Made by a program: the position numbers and the translations under genes
Shown: piece after piece, positions 1 through 9,391 of the stretch
Layout of the letters: the number at the start of each line of letters is the position of its first letter
Numbering within the stretch: position 1 is the stretch's first letter
Assembly (NCBI GenBank): GCA_963573315.1
Contig: OY752151.1
Span: 1,178,001-1,242,000, forward strand
Direction: 5' to 3'
From: Entomortierella parvispora
Lineage: Eukaryota; Mortierellomycota; Mortierellomycetes; Mortierellales; Mortierellaceae
Length of the DNA stretch: 64,000 bases
Notes under the pieces: generated by a model
What the model saw: the letters and a program-made list of their open reading frames with translations, nothing else
Told to the model about the DNA's origin: nothing
Databases searched by the model: none

Positions 1-2015
1 ATCATCAATACAAAGCACGAAAACGTCAAGTAAGTTACGTGTCGATGGGATGGGCCGATCTGTTCAAGGAAGTAATAGCCGGGTCGTGTGGATGTGTGTG
101 CGCGTTGGACGTGTCTTTGCTCTGAAAAAGAAGGTTGTGGGGTTGGTTGGTTATTTGCTTCTCTTTTGTTCTTCCTTTCAGCATTTTTTTTTGGTGGGGT
201 AAAAAAAAAATCAATCTTCACAGGGTCAACACAATGCAAGCTGGAAGCTGAAGGAAGAAAAAAAAAAGTGGATACGCGAAGCGAACTTTACCGGATGCCT
301 TTTGCTTTCTTGCGCACAGCAGACGGCTGGCGCTTTTCGCCTTATCTCTCTTTCTCCCACCAATCACCACAATGCTTTACGCGGCTGCACAACTGGACAT
401 GCTGGGGCAAAAAAACAAAACCGCGATATCGAACACTTCGTTTTCCGATGCTTGATATGGCAAAGGGACGTTGTAGGTATTTGGGCGCAATGGATTTGCA
501 TGGGTGGCACAGAGCCGTGGTAGATTTGTCATTTACGGAAATCTGGGGAGAGATATGGAGGGTCGGCAGGCTTGCAATGCAGAGACAAACGCGCCGTGAT
601 GCTCCATTTGTACGTGGTATCAGTTGACTAACATGTTCATTTGGCTTCTATTAGATACTTGCCCGGAATAGCGCTTCCAGAGAACATTGTTGCGTGTCCA
701 GATCTCATCAAGACCTGTGAAGATGCCACCATGCTCGTATTTGTCGTTCCTCATCAGGTAAGACTGCGACTCGGAAATCTGAAGGCTGGTTGATTCATTG
801 TTTTTAATGGGCGCGTCAGAGTGTGGTTGCTTGAGCAGTGTAACGATCTGTTTCTGGATATATAATGAAGACACCCAGACTGGAACCCGAAAAACCTCAG
901 GATTGCACCACTACATTGCTCTCTCTTGTGCTTTCACATGCGTCGTTTTGGATTGTGAATTGTCTCAGCTGGAATTCTTTTTCCTGGTTATGGATTGAGA
1001 CCGAAGCACACCATAGCCTACACATGTCAGCAGGAAGACCAACCGGCGCGTTTTGTCAATAGTGATAGGAGCACTGCAGCCCACGAGTGTTCACTCCTGT
1101 CCCGCCAGTGCAGCAGTTTTCGAATCGGTTGACTAATGTACATTATAACACCTTGTTTAGTTTGTTGCTGGCGTCTGCAAACAATTGAAGGGTAAGATTC
1201 CAAAGAATTGCAAGGCCATCTCACTCATCAAGGGCATTGATGTCAACGAAGACGGCTTCCGGTTGATCTCGGACATGATTCAAGATGCTCTTGGAGTTCG
1301 CTCTTGTGTATTGAGCGGCGCCAATATTGCAAGCGAGGTCGCAGAGGGAAGGTTCTGCGAGACAACAATCGGCTACAGGAACAAGGCGGATGGAGAGCTC
1401 TTCCAGGATATCTTTCATACTCCTAATTTTCGCGTCAACATTGTCGACGATGTCATTGGCGTGGAATTGTGTGGAGCCCTCAAGAACATTATTGCCATTG
1501 GAGGAGGCCTTGTGGATGGACTCAAGTAAGAAACTTCCCCTCCGTTCTTTTTTTCGTTTGCCTCTTTTATTTTTTGTAATCTTCAATGTCTTTTAACAGA
1601 TGCTTTAACTATTTGTTCTCTTTATACTTACCGCACTATCAGACTTGGTGACAATACAAAGGCCGCCATCATTCGTATTGGATTGTACGAGATGCGCAAG
1701 TTCTCTCAAATGTTTTACAAGGACGTCAAGGACACAACGTTTTTCGAATCGTGCGGTGTTGCAGATTTGATCACAACTTGCGCTGGTGGTCGTAACCGCA
1801 AAGTGGCCGAGGCTCATGTGACGACTGGCAAGTCGTTCGATGTCTTGGAGCAAGAGATGTTGAATGGACAAAAGTTGCAGGGTACCTCTACCGCCAAGGA
1901 CATGTACAACATTCTGTCCAAGAAAGGGCTCTGCCACGAGTTTCCATTAATGACGGTCATCTACAGGATCTGTTATGAGGACGTACCTCCCATCAAAATT
2001 GTTGAGGATATCTAG
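1..2015 (+). CDS. GPD1: Glycerol-3-phosphate dehydrogenase (NAD+), 5' partial
   Basis: Cytosolic enzyme that reduces dihydroxyacetone phosphate to glycerol-3-phosphate with NADH, feeding glycerol and lipid synthesis. The gene enters from the left edge. Exons: 1-29, 655-757, 1161-1525 and 1643-2015, with phases that join cleanly (K-Y-L-P-G across the first junction). Family motifs are in order: [14 protein letters not shown] with a catalytic Lys, the [13 protein letters not shown] block with the second catalytic Lys, DNTKAAIIR, and the [11 protein letters not shown] substrate/NAD-binding loop. The C-terminus ends at the usual place for the family. The N-terminal Rossmann glycine motif lies outside the window. 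Introns 1 (625 nt) and 2 (403 nt) are much longer than those of most neighbours; the first has a CTAAC branch-like site near its acceptor. Identification is secure. Confidence -1.
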
Positions 2016-3366
2016 ACAGCAAAGGCGAAAGAGAGAAGAGATATCTAGAACTGAATTGAATCTCAAGTTTATGTCAATACTCCTGGTCGGTTCTCTTCTC
2101 TCTCGGAACAGAGTCCAGTCGCTTAATACAACAATATCTTCATGCAAAAAATAAAAGCAAACCTCAAAACACTTGACACGACACGTAAAAACTCTCGTTC
2201 ATTCTGAAAAGAATTTTGGAAAAAGAATCCTTCCCAATACAATTGGATGAAGATGCCATAGCTACGTTTTCAAAGCTCTTTCTGAACTGCTTTGAGAAAT
2301 CATTTATCCAGTCGGGTTAAAGTGAAAAGGCGCAAGGCGCTTTGTTGTCAGTGGCGAACTCGGTTCATAAAAGGAACGCTGTCAAAGAAACACCAACTTT
2401 CCAGGCTTGTTTTGAGTTTGGAAACGTAATTGCGACGAGGTCTGTGGAAGGAGGAGGAGGGCAACAAAGAAGAAAAAAAAAGGCGTGGAAATCCAGTTTT
2501 GTTTTAAAGCGATTGAACCCTGCGCACATGCCTTCCCAAAAAAAAAAAAAAAAAAAAAAACTCGTAAAACTTGTCAAAAACCACAACAGTTCCAGCAATC
2601 TTGAAGGTGGCACACAACATCGCAAAGCTAAAACAGCTCTTTTCGATCCAGAACAGGAATGAATGGGATTAATAATGAACGGACAAAAAGAAGAAGGAAG
2701 GAGAAAGTTTTCAAAGGTTGAAATCGGTGTTTTGCGCGTGAGGAATGCAAACGATAGCGGCGTACTGTGCAACCGTTGGGCAGGAAGCAGCGGGTGGGGG
2801 GAGGACAAGAGACAAGAGGACACAACTAGACTTACTCATCTTGTTCCATCTTTGCCTCTCCCCCAATGTTGCACAGGCGAAGACTCTCACCTTTTTGTTT
2901 TTTTGTGGGTGGAGTGCAAGGAGTGAGTGTGGGTAAATTATTGAAGGAGGGTGGGATCGCGATCGGGACGTGCGCCAAGGGCAAAGAACAGGCAGGCGTG
3001 CTGGGGAAGAAGGGTCGGTCGCATGCGTCAGGTTCCCGAGAGGGAAGGGGGGCAGACGCGCGTGCGAGTGAAGAGAGGAGAAAGAGAGAGAGAGAGAGAA
3101 GGCGAGGAGGGCGTGCAAGTGAACAAACAGAACAAACAAAGATACAAATGCAGGCAGACATCGAATGTCTCCCCCTAAAGTCTCGTTCTGCCCCCCTGAT
3201 TGTCATCCATTCTCTTCATACAACATTTTATTATTTCCTTTCCTTTCCTTTCTTTTCCGTTTCCGCTTGTTCTTCCTGCGTTCACCCCATTTCTCATCTC
3301 GTCCTCTTCCCCTCCTTTTACATCCCACTTTGCATTCTTCGCATTCATCCAAGTGCATTTCTCATA
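2016..3366. other. Intergenic spacer between GPD1 and F-box gene
   Basis: About 1.35 kb without a supportable gene. It holds the GPD1 3' UTR (AT-rich, with an AATAAAAG-like stretch near 2150), an A-homopolymer around 2538-2559, GA-rich and then CT-rich stretches, and presumably the promoter and 5' UTR of the gene at 3367. The long frame running into that gene from 2866 is compositionally simple and is read as untranslated. Confidence -1.
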
Positions 3367-5979
3367 ATGTCCTTGGACACGATCCCAGAGCACCCGCTGC
3401 GGCACGTCCTTGCTTATCTGGATCTCCCCGACCAGCACAGCCTGCTTTTGACCTGCCGCACGCTCTTTTACAAAACCGTTCCAACCCTCTATCGTTCCCC
3501 CTTCCGAGCCATCCTGGCGTATGATGGCTGGCTCCCACGGCCGCGTCTCTCCCTTCAAGAACTTGACGTCAAGCAGCAACAACAGTGCCAACAGCAAAGG
3601 CAACCACCGCCACCACAACGCGTTGTCACTTTTACATATATCCGTACACACAACCCGAGCCACTCCCATCACGACCACGACCAGAGTCGCGTCTCCACAG
3701 ATTACGCCCGCACAGTTCAGACCAAGAACGTGCTCTCATCCTCTTCCGTCTCCACGTCTTCCACCGCTTCCATCACATCCACTTGCTCGGACCGGACCAG
3801 CGCAACCACCACAGGAAGCATAGCCACCACCATTGGCGCCACAGCCAAGAAACACCTTCATCGACATCGATCCTCCCTTAGTAAAAGCCAGGGACGACCG
3901 CCAGCTGTGGTCCACCCAACCTTGCAGCGGAGCGTCTCTTCCTCGGTATATCCTACTAGCTACAATTCTTATTCTAGTACAGCGACCGCTTCCTCCGCTA
4001 CTAGCCGCCATTATAACAGCGCCATCACGCCCTCTACCGTTCCATGGACGAACGCCAGTTCGACAAACATCCCAGTTGTCAATGTTGCAATAGAGCAAAT
4101 GAAACTCACAAGGATGGCACGTCTTTTACAGCTTTTAATCGCATGTGCAACCAAACTTCAAGCTCGGTTACCGGCACTGAGGTATCCAGGGTATGGTCAG
4201 CACTGGATCCGACCTCCCTGCAAAGTTGACTACCTGCAATACTTTGTGGATCATCGGGGAATTCATGTTGTAATCCAGTGCTTCGCCCTGCTCTTTGCAG
4301 ACCTCATCCGATGTCCAAATACGGATGCCGACGGCCTGCCTCTGTACCCATTCCCAGCTCCAGACAAAGAGGCGTACAAAGTCCTGTATCAGATCCAAAA
4401 AGCGTTCATCACCCACGCGGCAGATCAAATCCAGACGCTCTCCCTTTCGGCCCCAAATACGGTGGAGCATGCCAGAGACTCGGTCGCCAATCTCTCCAAA
4501 ATGACAAGACTCGAGCTACGGGATCTGGACCAGGAGTTTCGCGTGGATTTGATTCTCGACTTTATACAATCCCATCGCCTTGTGCATGGACCTATCTTGA
4601 AGGGAATCACCCTGGTAGAGTCCAAAGGAGTTCCACTGAGATCAGAAACAAATGCCGCAACTAAAGCGCCGCTTTCCCTTACCTCACCTTTTGTGATGTC
4701 GGGCAACTCTGGAATCGTATCAACATCCGCGGCTACTATCACTGGTGGGAATGGTGGCGGTGGTGGCACCCTCTCTGGACCCAAGTCTTCACCCAACATG
4801 GTCGTCTCCAATGCTATGCCAACACCCTTTGCGGCCTATACCCGACCTCTGGCAATGTACGACCGTATCCTTTCCATATTGGTCGCAATTAAGGAACTAG
4901 AACAATTCGATGCCACCGCGTGGCCCAGCTGCATTCTATACATTGACCGTCTACCGTTAGCTCGATTACAATCCTTGTGGCTCTCCTTTCATTTTCCGGC
5001 CTCAGAGTCGGCAGAGTCTCCAGCAGCGCGACTGGCAGAATCTTTGGAGCGTTGTCGACAGCTCCAGCAATTGAGAGTGCCCATCCGCAGGGCGGATGTA
5101 TTTCGATGGGCAGCCCTTGAAAAGAAGACGGCGCAGATCTGTGCACCAATCTTGGCAGGACCAAGGACCAAACGTCTTCCAGAAATGAGACGGATTCATC
5201 TTCAGGGACCGACTTTGGATCTGATGGACTGTGTCCATGACGCTGCGTTTGCCTTTCAGGACACTCTTGTGGATCTTGAGGTTCATTCCCGATTGAGGAT
5301 ATGGCAACCCACCACGCTCGACTTTCAGTGGACAATGAAGAGATTGACGCGACTAAAGCTCGTAGGCGAGATTAGTTTGCATTTCAGTCTTGATTCCCTG
5401 ACTGGCTGTCCGGCGATCGAAGAATTGTCGCTTTCTATCTTTTCGTCGTCCTCGGCATATAGCCAGTTGATGGCCGCAACTTCTACCATGGATTCGAACA
5501 GCACGTTTCCGTTAACGTCCTCGCCGCTGGCGACCATGTTCTCTCCAGGTCCTCCGGGTGGTTCTAGCAGTGTTGGCAACAATAGCGGGCAGAGCATTGG
5601 CCAAAGCAGTGCGGCGTCCTCCCTCCGGTTCCAGGATCCGGGGTCGAATCTCCTGTTCTATATCCGGTCTCGCGAGATGCATCAAATTGCACAATTGCGG
5701 CAGTTGCGTCTCCTTTATCTTTCCGGGGACTGGCAGATCCCGGACCATGCATTGAGGCAGATAGCAGACAGGTGTACACGGTTGCGGGAACTGACACTGC
5801 TCGAGACGGTGGGAACGACCATTGGAGGGATCTTGCTGGCGGTTGAGCAGATGAAGGCAATGGAGAGATTGGAGCTGAGACTGGACGTCGTGGACCTGGC
5901 ACTGGTTCGTGTCGTGACAAAGAAGTTGGAGCGACTCGAGTGGCTGCACTTGACGAGTTTGCGAGCGGAGGGACAATAG
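3367..5979 (+). CDS. F-box / leucine-rich-repeat-like protein
   Basis: Single-exon frame of 870 residues. The frame is open upstream to 2866, but that part is low-complexity and basic. I chose the ATG at 3367 because the F-box-like segment begins immediately after it (roughly residues 4-45: HPLRHVLAYLDLPDQHSLLL, then TCRTLFYKTVPTLY). A Ser/Thr/His/Gln-rich linker follows (about 75-240). The rest is a leucine-rich alpha/beta pattern resembling degenerate LRRs, with LRQLRLLYLSGDW and ALRQIADRCTRLRELTLLE near the C-terminus. F-box proteins bind Skp1 and present substrates to SCF ubiquitin ligases; the LRR part would choose the substrate. The assignment rests on pattern, not on a domain search. 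A glycine/serine insert near residues 455-475 is unstructured. Confidence -1.
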   Translation: MSLDTIPEHPLRHVLAYLDLPDQHSLLLTCRTLFYKTVPTLYRSPFRAILAYDGWLPRPRLSLQELDVKQQQQCQQQRQPPPPQRVVTFTYIRTHNPSHSHHDHDQSRVSTDYARTVQTKNVLSSSSVSTSSTASITSTCSDRTSATTTGSIATTIGATAKKHLHRHRSSLSKSQGRPPAVVHPTLQRSVSSSVYPTSYNSYSSTATASSATSRHYNSAITPSTVPWTNASSTNIPVVNVAIEQMKLTRMARLLQLLIACATKLQARLPALRYPGYGQHWIRPPCKVDYLQYFVDHRGIHVVIQCFALLFADLIRCPNTDADGLPLYPFPAPDKEAYKVLYQIQKAFITHAADQIQTLSLSAPNTVEHARDSVANLSKMTRLELRDLDQEFRVDLILDFIQSHRLVHGPILKGITLVESKGVPLRSETNAATKAPLSLTSPFVMSGNSGIVSTSAATITGGNGGGGGTLSGPKSSPNMVVSNAMPTPFAAYTRPLAMYDRILSILVAIKELEQFDATAWPSCILYIDRLPLARLQSLWLSFHFPASESAESPAARLAESLERCRQLQQLRVPIRRADVFRWAALEKKTAQICAPILAGPRTKRLPEMRRIHLQGPTLDLMDCVHDAAFAFQDTLVDLEVHSRLRIWQPTTLDFQWTMKRLTRLKLVGEISLHFSLDSLTGCPAIEELSLSIFSSSSAYSQLMAATSTMDSNSTFPLTSSPLATMFSPGPPGGSSSVGNNSGQSIGQSSAASSLRFQDPGSNLLFYIRSREMHQIAQLRQLRLLYLSGDWQIPDHALRQIADRCTRLRELTLLETVGTTIGGILLAVEQMKAMERLELRLDVVDLALVRVVTKKLERLEWLHLTSLRAEGQ

Positions 5980-6389
5980 AGAGTACCGTAGAGTACAGTA
6001 CCGTATAGTAGAATGAAGAGAGTGAATGAAGGACGGAATGGAGGAATGAAGGAAGGAATGAAAAAGAGAAAAGGAGAGAAGATGCATGCATTGCTCTCCT
6101 CAATTGGCAATCATCCCCATGAGCCCGTCCATCGTCAGCGGTGTATGTAGGGGAGGAGTGAGTGCCAAGCGATTTTGTGTGTGTGAAGAGCGAGGAACAA
6201 AATACGCCGCGCCCGCGCGCTCTTTTTTTTTTTTTTTTTTTTTTCTTACTCTCTTTTCCTTTTCTTCTACTTTCTCCTCTTTTCTCGCCCGCATCGCAAT
6301 CTTCATTCCTCATCCCCACACAAGCGCCAGCCAGTCAGCCGGCCAACAAGCGAGCAAGCTAGCATAGCCACTCAAGACCCGAATCTTCC
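5980..6389. other. Spacer with T-homopolymer
   Basis: 410 bases between two plus-strand genes. They contain a short GGAATGAAGGAA-type repeat near 6030-6060, an uninterrupted run of about 22 T at 6222-6243, and pyrimidine-rich sequence typical of fungal core promoters before the ATG at 6390. No gene seen. Confidence -1.
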
Positions 6390-7757
6390 ATGTCATCGCC
6401 AAGCGATCCCTTCGACAATGGCCAGCAATGGCAGGGCGTGCCTTCCAACCCCGCATGGGCAAGGCCAACTGTCCTCAATCCTCCCATCGATACCAATGGT
6501 TCCCCATATCAGGGCAGCCCTCAGATTATACCCTCTGCCCCAGTCCTCCATCAAGCTCAGCTTTCTGCACCCTCTGCACCCTCTTCTTCCTCAACAGCCG
6601 TGCCCACTGGGGCTACATCCTCATCAAACGGCAAGACTAAAGTAAAACCAGCCCCTGCAGACGCTGCCTTTGAAGACTTACCTCCTTCCTATGAGGCCAC
6701 CATCATCCGGAATATCCCGCAAATTCATGACAATTACGACCATCTGCGGGGACCTGCCGGACAACGAGGCGTGGATATCAAGACAAGGATACCATTGGAC
6801 TCGACTCCTGCAGAGCATTACCAGTCTGGCGGTGGCGGTGGCGCAAGTAGTGCAATTCCAAGTGGAAGTAGAGCCGGAGGCAGCAGTGCCGGAGGGTCCT
6901 CTTATGGCGCCGTGTCACAGAGCCCGCACTTGAAAGTTCTCGCTCAACCTTCTGCGCCCCAATTGTTACAGAACCAGACGGCAGCATCTGGACAGCAACA
7001 GGACGATGCAGAGTATTCAAGAGACGTTGATCGACTCTTGGGACCTTCATCCGGATCGTCCCACCAAAATGGTCACCATGCAGACCTGGACGACGGTTTG
7101 ACCGAGGATGACGAACCAGAATCCCATTGGACCGTGGTGGGCGAAGGCAAGGCCTGGATGTCCTTGACGTACATGATTGTGATCCTATTGCCTTGGAGTG
7201 CGTTTTGCTTTGTCTGGGCCCTGCTCTCTATGATCATTGCCCTCGTCACCATGATCGTGCCCCCAGTCGGCTATGTGTTTGTGGTGGCGGCCGTGACCTC
7301 CTGGCGTGCTTTGGCGCGTGCGGATCTGGAGATTTCCAAAATGTTGGTACCGCACTCTGTCCAGGACAAGCACCCTTACAGGAACGCAAGCGTCTTTGTC
7401 TCTTTACACTCTGAAGTGGATTCACATTCTCCCCCAGGCTCATCTGGTACCCATGGTGATCGACAGGGCCTTCCAAGAAGACGGTCCAAGAACGTGTGGG
7501 ACAAAGGCTCGAACCATTTGGGAGAGACGATTCGGAGTGGCCATACACTCAAAAGTCTGTCTTATTTCTTGATCTGGAAAGTCTTGTTTGCGATTCCGGT
7601 GTTTTGCATCGTGATCGTGTTTGGCGTCTTGACGATACCGTTCATGTTCTGTCTGTTGCCGACCTTGCTGCACATCTCACGTACGTTTGCAAGGTGGCAG
7701 TTCCGTTGGGCAGTTGTCTGGGTAACAGAGAAACCCGCCCCGATCGCTTTGCATTAG
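6390..7757 (+). CDS. Membrane protein with PSAP and PPSY motifs
   Basis: Single exon, 455 residues, no family recognised with confidence. Residues 1-240 are Pro/Ser/Gly/Gln-rich and contain three P-S-A-P tetrapeptides (48-51, 61-64, 187-190) and one PPxY motif (PPSY, 98-101, in DLPPSYEAT). After an acidic stretch come two hydrophobic segments (about 258-305, with PWSAFCFVWALLSMIIALV), a polar loop of about 85 residues, and one or two more (about 392-428, WKVLFAIPVFCIVIVFGVLT), then a short basic tail. PPxY motifs are bound by WW domains of Nedd4/Rsp5 ubiquitin ligases, and P(S/T)AP by the UEV domain of Tsg101/Vps23. By inference this is an endosomal or plasma-membrane protein sorted through Rsp5 and ESCRT. 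A bacterial-style sensor or DUF membrane domain is an alternative reading of the C-terminal half. Confidence -1.
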   Translation: MSSPSDPFDNGQQWQGVPSNPAWARPTVLNPPIDTNGSPYQGSPQIIPSAPVLHQAQLSAPSAPSSSSTAVPTGATSSSNGKTKVKPAPADAAFEDLPPSYEATIIRNIPQIHDNYDHLRGPAGQRGVDIKTRIPLDSTPAEHYQSGGGGGASSAIPSGSRAGGSSAGGSSYGAVSQSPHLKVLAQPSAPQLLQNQTAASGQQQDDAEYSRDVDRLLGPSSGSSHQNGHHADLDDGLTEDDEPESHWTVVGEGKAWMSLTYMIVILLPWSAFCFVWALLSMIIALVTMIVPPVGYVFVVAAVTSWRALARADLEISKMLVPHSVQDKHPYRNASVFVSLHSEVDSHSPPGSSGTHGDRQGLPRRRSKNVWDKGSNHLGETIRSGHTLKSLSYFLIWKVLFAIPVFCIVIVFGVLTIPFMFCLLPTLLHISRTFARWQFRWAVVWVTEKPAPIALH

Positions 7758-7964
7758 GTCCGCGTCATTTTCCTTCTCTTCAAAATAAAAAAGCAGAGAA
7801 GACTGAAATTTATGTAACTGCTCGGCGAGTCCATTAGGAGGACATGTCTAGTATGTATCTCTTGTTGAAGGAACAGATGGGTGCCAATGATTTTATCGTC
7901 AGGATGATCCACAGATCCGCTTGCAAGCTATGACAAAGACTTTGAACAACAACGCGCGAATTAT

Positions 7965-8560
7965 TTATTTAAGTACGACAGCCGCATTGCGAAGGCCAAG
8001 AAATTGCTGTACCACACCAATGGGTTGGTTTTTGATGGACTGGTAGATCTCTGTTGAGTGATATCGAAGACGAGTCTTTGGATCTGTGTATTTTGCCTGT
8101 GCAAAAGAGTGCCAAGTGCGATGAAATGTTAGTTCTTTATCTCTTGTATAAACAGGCTAGGCATGAACGCTGGTGTCATCCTACCTCTAGTCCTGTGATG
8201 TCGCAGTATTTCTTCTGCGGTGTCATTGATGGGAGTGCTTCAATGTTCCAATCTAGTCCACGAAACGAAAGGAGAATTGGTTCAGTCATCCTGCCCCAAG
8301 TATGATTTTTAGCAGAAAAAATAAAAGAGAATAAAGAAAGAAAGAGCATGTCTCTTACAGGTCGGTGTACTCGTCTTCCACTCCTTGGCCTTTTCGAGAG
8401 TGATGATCTGTTTGAGGTTCCTTGTCTTTTTTGGTGTATAGCCTGGCTTCTTGAATGGTTTGTGGGTTTGAGCTATATTTATAACTCCAATAGGTAGCGA
8501 AGAAGAATCTGATTGACCGTTGCTGGAGCTCGTTGGAGATGCGGCCATGGAGGATGCCAT
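7965..8560 (-). CDS. IES6: INO80 chromatin-remodelling subunit Ies6/INO80C
   Basis: Small spliced gene. Exons on the minus strand: 8560-8359, 8252-8185 and 8096-7965, giving at least 133 residues. Family hallmarks: HKPFKKPGY then KKTRNLKQIITLE (Ies6 N-terminal block), followed by the YL1-C-like domain with YWNIEALPS, QKKYCDITGLE, YTDPKTRLRYHSTEIY and the end GLRNAAVVLK. Both introns have GT-AG ends and keep frame exactly. Ies6 works with Arp5 in the INO80 nucleosome remodeller. The start is uncertain. The frame stays open upstream of 8560 with a basic/acidic stretch (RGRGRFGRKGKDDDDD) back to a possible acceptor TAG near 8650, so a short first exon may exist that I could not locate. The gene diverges from SEC24. 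Confidence -1.
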
Positions 8561-9391
8561 GGAGGAGGCTCCTGTGGCGTCATCATCGTCGTCCTTTCCT
8601 TTGCGTCCGAACCGTCCTCTTCCTTGTTTCCCTCTTGCGACCCTATGTATTGAATGAACAATTGCAGGACGAATGAATTAGAATCGATGCCTGTCAAGTT
8701 CGGTGTTTGTCCTCTGGCTATTGCATGCCTACATTGTATTCTATCTGATGTTGGTGCTGGCGTCAAAGTTGCAGTGTCGTGTCGGTGTCTTTGCGTTTCC
8801 TGCTGGCTGGCAATGTCTACTTGTTGGTGGCCGTTGATGAGAGTGCTGAATGAATGAATGAATGAATGAATAAATAAATGAATGAATAAAATGAAAATTA
8901 AGGCGGCCCCTTAAGCCACCTCGCCCACCTTCGCTCGCTCGTTGGCTGACACGTCCATCCATCGCATCCATCCAACCAAGTGCGCATCATCCATCTCTTT
9001 GTTTCGTGTCCTCCTCCTCCTCCTCCTTCCCTTCTTTCATCCTTCTTCTTCTTCCCTCCGCCTTACTCGCAGCCGCCCCTCAACACGCTCACACACACGC
9101 AGACCGACTGACCAGAGACACGGACTCGTTTGCGGGGCACTCTCATTCACATCTCATCCCTTCCTGCCCTCTGTCCTTCTTCCATCCATCCATCCCTTGC
9201 CCATCTTTCAAAAGGTACCAACCATCTGCGGATTGGCCTCGACTTGCCTCGAGGGAAATTATCCTCTCAAGTGCACGCACATCCATCCATCTCGGCCTGC
9301 CTTGACCGGATCCATATGCGTCTCCTCCTCCTCTCTGGCCATTGTTCTTTCACTAACGTGTTCATCCTCATCAGACCTACTAGATACAGAC
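8561..9391. other. Divergent promoter region IES6 / SEC24 with GAAT/AAAT microsatellite
   Basis: 831 bases between divergently transcribed genes. A tetranucleotide repeat (GAAT units, then AAAT) lies at about 8846-8890. Downstream the plus strand becomes strongly pyrimidine-rich (CTCCTCCTCC runs, CATC repeats), as expected for the SEC24 5' UTR. A missing first exon of IES6 could lie at the left end. Confidence -1.

Noticed and set aside
2866-3366. N-terminal extension of the F-box protein frame
   Set aside because: Basic, GA-repeat-derived residues followed by a hydrophobic CT-derived stretch; the F-box begins right after the ATG at 3367.
5512-6319. Overlapping minus-strand frames of about 190-250 codons
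   Set aside because: They lie antisense to the F-box gene 3' end and to CT/T-rich spacer sequence; composition is Ser/His/Leu-rich simple sequence.
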